Source of the DNA: an uncultured Planctomycetaceae bacterium
GTDB lineage: Bacteria; Planctomycetota; Planctomycetia; Pirellulales; Pirellulaceae
DNA length: 31,735 nt
Assembly (NCBI GenBank): GCA_937904535.1
Contig: CALELC010000554.1
Coordinates: forward strand, 1 to 31,735
Direction: 5' to 3'
Below the pieces are notes generated by a model that was not told the DNA's origin, did not search any database, and worked only from the letters and a program-made list of their open reading frames with translations. The first letter of the stretch is position 1, and each line of letters opens with the position of its first letter. Of the stretch, positions 27,195 to 31,735 are shown piece after piece. Both the position numbers and the translations under genes were made by a program.

Positions 27195-28250
27195 CTAGTA
27201 AATCAACATCGCATCTCCGTAGCTGAAGAAGCGGTATTCTTGACGAATCGCTTCCTGATAGGCCTGGCGGATCAATTCCGTCCCGGCAAAGGCGCTGACG
27301 AGGACCAGCAACGAACTGCGCGGCAAGTGGAAATTGGTCATCAGCGCATCGACTGCGGCAAACGCATGTCCGGGGCGAATGAATAAGTTGGTCTCGCCTT
27401 GCCACGGAGCCAGCTGTCCGGCACCAGCCTTGGCGGCGCTTTCCAGCACCCGCACCGAGGTTGTCCCGACAGCCACGATCCGTTTGCCAGTAGCACGCGC
27501 CGCCATCAAGGTTTCGCAACTCGCAGCATCGATCTCCCCCCATTCGCTATGCATTTGGTGCTCGTCGAGCGATTCTACAGCGATCGGGCGAAACGTCCCG
27601 ATACCGACGTGCAGTGTAACCGGAGCAATGTTCACCCCGGCGGCAGAGATCTTGTCGAGCAACGCATCGGTAAAGTGCAATCCGGCGGTCGGGGCCGCTA
27701 CGCTGCCAGGTTCCTTCGCATACACCGTCTGATAGTCACTGAGATCGGCATCGACCATCTGCCCGTCGCGAATGTACGGCGGCAGCGGCACTCGGCCGTA
27801 TTTCTGCAGCAACTCAATCGCCGAACCGGATTCCTCGGGTTGAACCAGCAGGCTCCCGGTCTCCGTACGAGCGATGCATCGCAGGGTAAAACTGTCGCGG
27901 CCATGGCGGTCCTGAATCATGATCAGCTCACCGTTTACGAGCTTGCCGCGCGTTTTGGTGAGCACTTCCCAGACTCCGGTCTTCTCATCGGCGGCAAGAA
28001 ACAGACCTTGCCAGCGGCCGCGTGTCTGAGCGCGATAGCCTGCCAACCGTGCCGGAACCACACGGCTGTCGTTGAGCACCAGCGCATCTCCCGCATCCAG
28101 GTAGCCGACCAGGTCACGCACGTGCGCATGGTCGATGGTACCGGTGCGGCGGTCGACGAGCATCAGGCGGGCATCGCTGCGCGTCGCCACCGGCTGCTGT
28201 GCGATCAGCTCGCGCGGCAGCTCGAAATCATAAGCATCCATCTCACTCAT
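27195..28250 (-). CDS. queA: S-adenosylmethionine:tRNA ribosyltransferase-isomerase QueA
   Basis: QueA transfers and rearranges the ribose of S-adenosylmethionine onto preQ1 at tRNA position 34, giving epoxyqueuosine. The 351-residue protein has the family opening DAYDFELPRELIAQQP, then DALVLNDSRVVPARL, PTAGLHFTDALL and LHVGIGTFRP, and ends in a family-typical way (YGDAMLIY). E. coli QueA has 356 residues. The ATG at 28250 is supported by GGAG 8 bases upstream and overlaps the end of the S4-domain gene by 8 bases, which suggests translational coupling. The open frame continues upstream, but that part is the shadow of the S4 gene. Other queuosine genes (tgt, queG) are not in the window. Confidence 0.95.
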   Translation of the reverse strand: MSEMDAYDFELPRELIAQQPVATRSDARLMLVDRRTGTIDHAHVRDLVGYLDAGDALVLNDSRVVPARLAGYRAQTRGRWQGLFLAADEKTGVWEVLTKTRGKLVNGELIMIQDRHGRDSFTLRCIARTETGSLLVQPEESGSAIELLQKYGRVPLPPYIRDGQMVDADLSDYQTVYAKEPGSVAAPTAGLHFTDALLDKISAAGVNIAPVTLHVGIGTFRPIAVESLDEHQMHSEWGEIDAASCETLMAARATGKRIVAVGTTSVRVLESAAKAGAGQLAPWQGETNLFIRPGHAFAAVDALMTNFHLPRSSLLVLVSAFAGTELIRQAYQEAIRQEYRFFSYGDAMLIY

Positions 28251-28515
28251 GATCGCCGCTCCGCTGCGGAACCACGATCCGCTTGCCCAACAGCTCGACC
28301 ACATCGCCCGGCAGCAACTTGCGTCGTCGGCGAGTTTCGGCCTGGCCGTTGACGAGCACTTCACCGCCCTGAATCAGGAACTTGGCTTGGCCTCCCGTGC
28401 CGACAAAGCCGCCGGTTTTGAGAAAGTCGTCGAGGGAAATCCGCGGCGTGGCATCATCGGCAGCCGCACCTGTGGATGATTCGGGCTCAGCGGGCGGGTC
28501 GGTTGGATCGCTCAA
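28243..28515 (-). CDS. Small S4-domain RNA-binding protein
   Basis: The 90-residue protein has an acidic, Ala/Pro-rich N-terminal tail of about 25 residues and a single S4 RNA-binding domain: ISLDDFLKTGGFVGTGGQAK, then GGEVLVNGQAETRRRRKLLPGDVVEL. This fits the small YbcJ/YaaA-like S4 proteins that bind ribosomal or other structured RNA. The only plausible start is a TTG at 28515, since no in-frame ATG or GTG lies before the domain. It overlaps queA by 8 bases and follows the EEP-family gene after 33 bases. A role in RNA modification or ribosome assembly fits the context but is not shown. Confidence 0.82.
   Translation of the reverse strand: MSDPTDPPAEPESSTGAAADDATPRISLDDFLKTGGFVGTGGQAKFLIQGGEVLVNGQAETRRRRKLLPGDVVELLGKRIVVPQRSGDHE
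28259..28262 (-). promoter_or_regulatory. Ribosome-binding site that fixes the queA start
   Basis: GGAG on the minus strand lies 8 bases before the ATG at 28250, inside the S4-domain coding sequence, and selects that start over the longer open frame. Confidence 0.6.
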
Positions 28516-28548
28516 GTAACAAACCTTTGCGGCAGGTTAAACAGGGAT

Positions 28549-29673
28549 TTACTTAAATTGAAAGGTCGCCATGACCGGGTAATGATCGCTGAGATCGCGT
28601 TCCGAGGCTTTCATTTGCCAGTAACGATCGTAGTGCTCACCGGTCGCGTCCGGCTGGCCGCGAACCGCCAGGTTCTTGAGCCTTTGGATCTTCTCGAATG
28701 TCAAATCCACGCGTTCAGGATCGTCGTGCAACAGACTCGGGCTGACCAAAATTCGATCGAGCGCCCGTCCGGTCTGTAGGTGCGTGGCGCGTTCGTTCGC
28801 TGGCAAGTGAGTGTGCAGGTCGATCAGGTCATCGCTCGCCGTTGCCGTTTCCTTACCGAGCGCTGCATGGATCTCCGTCCCGGCAGCCGCCGGGACTGCG
28901 GCAACCGAATTGAAATCGCCCAGCACGATCACGTTCTCACCAGCGGTGATTTTATCCGCTAGCCATGTGTGGACCGAGCGGGCTTGACCGCGGCGTATGA
29001 CGCTGGCATCTGCCCCAGCCCGCAGGTGGATATTCATAACCGTCAGAGTTTCAACCGCATCGCCGCAACGGACCTCGAACTCCACCGCTAAATGCTTGGT
29101 TACTTCTTCGTGCTGACCGCTGGCGAGCATTGCCGAACTGCGGCCAAAGATCGTCTGTCGCAGCGGCAGCAATTGCAGCTCACCGAGCTGCGGGCGATAG
29201 AGATACCCGACATCTTGTTCGGTGTAGTAGTCGCCTCCGGCAGCGGCAAGCTCAGCGTATTCCTGGTCGTGATCTCGCAGCAACGCCTGTCTTAAATAGA
29301 ACAGCACGCGTTGGTTTTCAATTTCCTGTAAGCCAGCGATGTCCGGTTCGCCCGCGGCCACCGCCTGCGCCACGGCATTGCGTTTCCAGTTCCAATCGCC
29401 GCGGCTGGGCGCCGATTGTTGTTTGGCCAGTTCGCTGTAGTTGTCACCCGTCTGCTCATCGAAAAACCATTCGAGATTCCAGGTCATCACCCGCAACCGA
29501 CCGGCGCCCCCGGCCCGCTGGGTCGTGGCCAAAGTCAGCTCCCGTTGGTCCGCTTCCTCACCCTCACGGGAGTCAACCGGCGGCGCACTAGCGACAAAGC
29601 TGGCAGCATCACGGCACGAAATGGTCCCGAGAACCAGCAGCAGGACGGTAGCGAAAAACAGGCGATCGATCAC
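28549..29673 (-). CDS. Exported endonuclease/exonuclease/phosphatase (EEP) family protein
   Basis: The 374-residue protein has a hydrophobic N-terminus ending in TISC at residue 20. This could be a lipoprotein site, but the usual Leu/Val at -3 is missing, so simple secretion is equally possible. The EEP fold follows with its metal-ion residues: MTWNLEWFF (63-71), LQEIEN (about 120), NIHLRAG, GDFNS, LDRILVS and the terminal SDHYPV. Members cleave nucleic acids or phosphoesters; an exported form may scavenge DNA or phosphate. The start is a GTG at 29673, with a stable inverted repeat only 6 bases upstream (29679-29717). It lies between the SYLF-protein gene and the S4-domain gene. Confidence 0.9.
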   Translation of the reverse strand: MIDRLFFATVLLLVLGTISCRDAASFVASAPPVDSREGEEADQRELTLATTQRAGGAGRLRVMTWNLEWFFDEQTGDNYSELAKQQSAPSRGDWNWKRNAVAQAVAAGEPDIAGLQEIENQRVLFYLRQALLRDHDQEYAELAAAGGDYYTEQDVGYLYRPQLGELQLLPLRQTIFGRSSAMLASGQHEEVTKHLAVEFEVRCGDAVETLTVMNIHLRAGADASVIRRGQARSVHTWLADKITAGENVIVLGDFNSVAAVPAAAGTEIHAALGKETATASDDLIDLHTHLPANERATHLQTGRALDRILVSPSLLHDDPERVDLTFEKIQRLKNLAVRGQPDATGEHYDRYWQMKASERDLSDHYPVMATFQFK

Positions 29674-29678
29674 AAGTC

Positions 29679-29717
29679 AGCTCACGTCAGTCGGAACCGG
29701 AGAACATTCCGTGAGCT
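29679..29717 (-). promoter_or_regulatory. Stem-loop covering the ribosome-binding region of the EEP gene
   Basis: AGCTCACG and CGTGAGCT form an 8-base-pair stem whose 3' arm ends 6 bases before the GTG start at 29673. The only purine-rich stretch upstream of the start (GTGAG) lies in that arm, so folding could limit translation. It may also serve as the end of the SYLF-gene transcript; no T-run follows. Confidence 0.45.
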
Positions 29718-29776
29718 TACCTGCTGGAGGTCAAAGCGTCAGGCCCTGGGTGCATACCGGCCGATCGCACATCAAC

Positions 29777-30847
29777 TCAAGGAGTCGCCGTCGTGGCCGG
29801 AGGTGGCGGCAATTGCAACGGCTCAGCCGACTCGGTCAGCGACTGCACGTAGTTCCGCAAGAGCGCATGGGTCGACTGGAACTCCGGCCGCGCAGCCAGC
29901 GTTTGGTAACGCGGGTCCGTCGCGATCGTGTCAAACTGCTTGAGCGACGTTTTCAGCGAATCCATATCGGGGTGATTGCTGTGCACAAACACTCCAGCCG
30001 GCAACGCGAGGAAGCTTCGCCAAGAGTCGTCCAACAGCTCGTACATCGAAGTGGCCGACTGCGCCAATTGTCCGCGGATGACGTCGCTGCTCTGCACCGC
30101 GTACTGCCGAGCCAATACCGGTTCCGTAACAACGGCAGGCGGCTCCTGCGGATTCTCCGCAAAGCTCGCCACCAGCGACGTCAACTGCTGCGCCGCTTCG
30201 GGAACCGCCACCGTCGGCATTCCTCCGACCTGAGCCACCGCGGCTTGCGGATAGTAGGCACCGGTTGCCAGCGAATCGATTTGAATCGCAGAACCGTCGA
30301 TCGACACTCCGGCAAACAGCCCGCGGCTGCGCGAGTAGGAGAGGATCTCCGCGGCCAGATGTCGGTCGGTCGCCGCAGCGGCTTGGCGCCCCACGGGACC
30401 AGCGGCAGCAGCCGCATCGGCGCCGAGGGTAAACTTGCCTGCCAAAATCCCGTCCACGCTGCGGCGGGTCCGGAACACCAGGATCAGATCGGTTGCCTGC
30501 ACACCGGCTTGCCAACCGATGTTGCCCCCGGTCAGCGTGATGAACACCGGGGCATGCCACTGGCCGGTTTCCTCTCGGACCAACAACACGCCGCGGCCAT
30601 AGCGAGCTCCAATGACAAAGCCCCCTTTGATCACATTGGGGATGATCGCCACCCCATGAGCGTCAGCGAGCATCGACGCGGGGATCCCGGAAAACGGAAT
30701 CGCCATGATCTCATTGAGCACGGCGGTTGACGAGCGGACGATCGCATCTTGGCGAGCAAAGGACACATCGTGCCGCAGCTGCGCCGTCGCCGGCACAGAC
30801 ATCGCGAGCCAAAAGGCGCAGCCCAGCAGGGCGGTGGTTCGGTACAT
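29777..30847 (-). CDS. SYLF-domain (DUF500, YSC84-like) exported protein
   Basis: The 356-residue protein has a signal peptide (cleavage near ATAQ, about residue 23) and a SYLF domain spanning roughly 35-210: IPASMLADAHGVAIIPNVIKGGFVIGARYGRGVLL, then TGGNIGWQAGVQATDLILVF and the SRSRGLFAGVSIDG end motif. SYLF domains bind lipids, so a periplasmic or membrane-surface role is likely. About 145 further residues, partly helical and ending in a Pro/Thr tail, have no family I can name. The ATG at 30847 is preferred over 30856 because AAAGGA lies 9 bases before it. The gene is divergent from the sulfatase gene. Confidence 0.9.
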   Translation of the reverse strand: MYRTTALLGCAFWLAMSVPATAQLRHDVSFARQDAIVRSSTAVLNEIMAIPFSGIPASMLADAHGVAIIPNVIKGGFVIGARYGRGVLLVREETGQWHAPVFITLTGGNIGWQAGVQATDLILVFRTRRSVDGILAGKFTLGADAAAAAGPVGRQAAAATDRHLAAEILSYSRSRGLFAGVSIDGSAIQIDSLATGAYYPQAAVAQVGGMPTVAVPEAAQQLTSLVASFAENPQEPPAVVTEPVLARQYAVQSSDVIRGQLAQSATSMYELLDDSWRSFLALPAGVFVHSNHPDMDSLKTSLKQFDTIATDPRYQTLAARPEFQSTHALLRNYVQSLTESAEPLQLPPPPATTATP

Positions 30848-30856
30848 CGAGAGCAT

Positions 30857-30862
30857 TCCTTT
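30857..30862 (-). promoter_or_regulatory. Ribosome-binding site deciding the SYLF start
   Basis: AAAGGA abuts the first ATG (30856) with no gap but is spaced 9 bases from the second (30847), which favours the second as the true start. Confidence 0.55.
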
Positions 30863-30952
30863 GGTGTTCGATGGGCGTCGGCGCTGCGAATGAGCAACTT
30901 ACCAGCAAACCTGGGTTCGCGTCTAAGCATTATTTTCTTGCTCGGCGGTCCG

Positions 30953-30981
30953 TTGTTTCGCGCCTCGGTTTGAATTATACC
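30953..30981 (+). promoter_or_regulatory. Weak sigma-70-like promoter for the sulfatase gene
   Basis: TTGTTT and TATACC are separated by 17 bases, about 50 bases before the sulfatase ATG. Each box matches only part of the consensus, so this is tentative. Confidence 0.3.
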
Positions 30982-31031
30982 GGACGACCCTTTGCCGCCC
31001 CCGTGCATCTTCACCGGATCAGGTATTGATA

Positions 31032-31735
31032 ATGTTTGCCCAGCGTGCTCTGTGCCTTTCTGCTCTTTCGTTGCTCGGCCTCCTTGCTGCGGCGGTGCCG
31101 ACGAACAGCCGCGCTGCTGCCCCGGTGTCCCACCTCCCTGGCCACGGCGACCGACCGAACATCCTGTTCATCTTTGTCGACGACCTCGGCTTCGGTGATC
31201 TCGGCGTGTTCTTCCAAAATCAACGCGCTGCCGCGGGTGATCGTTCCAAGCCTTGGCACCAAACACCGGCACTTGATCGACTGGCTGCCGAGGGGATTCA
31301 GTTGCCGCATCACTATTGCCCCGCACCGGTCTGCGCTCCGTCGCGAGCCTCCTTACTGCTGGGGGTGCATCAGGGACACGCCAACGTGCGGGACAACCAA
31401 TTCGACAAAGCTCTCGAAGCCAACCACACGCTGGCAACGATGCTGCAGACCGCTGGCTACGCTACCGCCGCCATCGGCAAGTACGGCCTCCAGGGCGGGC
31501 AGGAGCAGGATGAAAGCGAGCCCCCTCGCTGGCCGGCGCATCCTAACCGCCGCGGATTCGAGTACTACTTCGGCTACATGCGGCACCGCGATGGTCACGA
31601 ACACTATCCGAAGGAAGGCCCTCATCGCGGACCCAAACAGGTGTGGGAAAACACCACCGATGTCTCCGCGGGCCTCGATCTCTGCTACACCACCGACCTG
31701 TTTACAGCGAAGACCAAGCATTACATCACCGATCA
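31032..31735 (+). CDS. Sulfatase, N-terminal part, cut by window edge
   Basis: The frame runs from an ATG at 31032 to the window end (234 codons). A signal peptide (about 1-30) leads into NILFIFVDDLGFGDLG (43-58) with the metal-binding Asp50 and Asp51. The sulfatase signature CAPSRASLLLG follows with Cys101, the residue converted to formylglycine, so maturation needs a formylglycine-generating enzyme encoded elsewhere. The lysine motif reads GKYGL in place of the more usual GKWHL. A distinctive stretch, GFEYYFGYMRHRDGHEHYP, lies near the visible end. Exported sulfatases are abundant in planctomycetes and remove sulfate esters from algal polysaccharides; the substrate here cannot be told from this part alone. 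Confidence 0.93.
   Translation, partial: MFAQRALCLSALSLLGLLAAAVPTNSRAAAPVSHLPGHGDRPNILFIFVDDLGFGDLGVFFQNQRAAAGDRSKPWHQTPALDRLAAEGIQLPHHYCPAPVCAPSRASLLLGVHQGHANVRDNQFDKALEANHTLATMLQTAGYATAAIGKYGLQGGQEQDESEPPRWPAHPNRRGFEYYFGYMRHRDGHEHYPKEGPHRGPKQVWENTTDVSAGLDLCYTTDLFTAKTKHYITD

Noticed and set aside
27399..28352. Plus-strand open frame of 317 codons opposite queA
   Set aside because: It is antisense to an intact queA and has no domain or ribosome-binding site.
29441..30730. Plus-strand open frame of 429 codons opposite the EEP and SYLF genes
   Set aside because: It crosses two clearly real genes and their spacer, and its basic, low-complexity translation shows no domain.

Overview
The window reads as a chromosomal segment of a planctomycete, most likely a Pirellulaceae (Rhodopirellula-like) bacterium. 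The pointers are three DUF1559 proteins with a type IV prepilin-like N-terminus, two of them paired with a small carboxypeptidase-regulatory-like lipoprotein, plus a PEP-CTERM protein, a formylglycine-type sulfatase, a SYLF-domain protein, moderately GC-rich DNA and weak ribosome-binding sites. No phage, insertion sequence, CRISPR array, rRNA or tRNA was recognised. The region looks like ordinary housekeeping chromosome with lineage-specific surface genes.

Layout. 1-3430: two divergent DUF1559 genes separated by about 1 kb without genes; the right-hand one is followed by its lipoprotein partner and a strong intrinsic terminator. 3471-5100: an orphan MoxR ATPase divergent from a single-domain response regulator with a very good sigma-54-type promoter. 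5144-8874 (minus): a lipid A cluster transcribed skp/ompH, lpxC, lpxA, then a Gfo/Idh/MocA oxidoreductase coupled to lpxA. 9215-12739 (minus): an FAD amine-oxidase-like protein and a secreted M28 metallopeptidase with PA and PDZ domains. 12881-15448 (plus): an alpha/beta hydrolase and an AbgT-family transporter. 15456-18214 (minus): a PEP-CTERM protein, then a second lipoprotein and its DUF1559 partner. 18471-22996 (minus): cobalamin-dependent methionine synthase behind a potentially structured leader, and a TrpG/PabA glutamine amidotransferase. 23269-25052 (plus): a DUF2617-like protein, a histidine phosphatase and a small membrane protein. 25323-30847 (minus): cysteine desulfurase, Nudix protein, QueA, S4-domain protein, EEP-family nuclease/phosphatase and SYLF protein. 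31032-end (plus): the N-terminal part of a sulfatase.

How the genes fit together. The lipid A genes give acylation and deacetylation of UDP-GlcNAc plus an outer-membrane protein chaperone, which argues for a Gram-negative outer membrane with lipid A. The neighbouring sugar dehydrogenase could modify the lipid A precursor, as GnnA does elsewhere. QueA, the S4 protein and the cysteine desulfurase form a plausible RNA-modification neighbourhood. The DUF1559/lipoprotein modules occur twice with similar spacing, and both spacers contain an inverted repeat; they are the least understood recurring unit here. Many gene ends carry stem-loops without a U-tract, in contrast to the single classical terminator near 3.4 kb.
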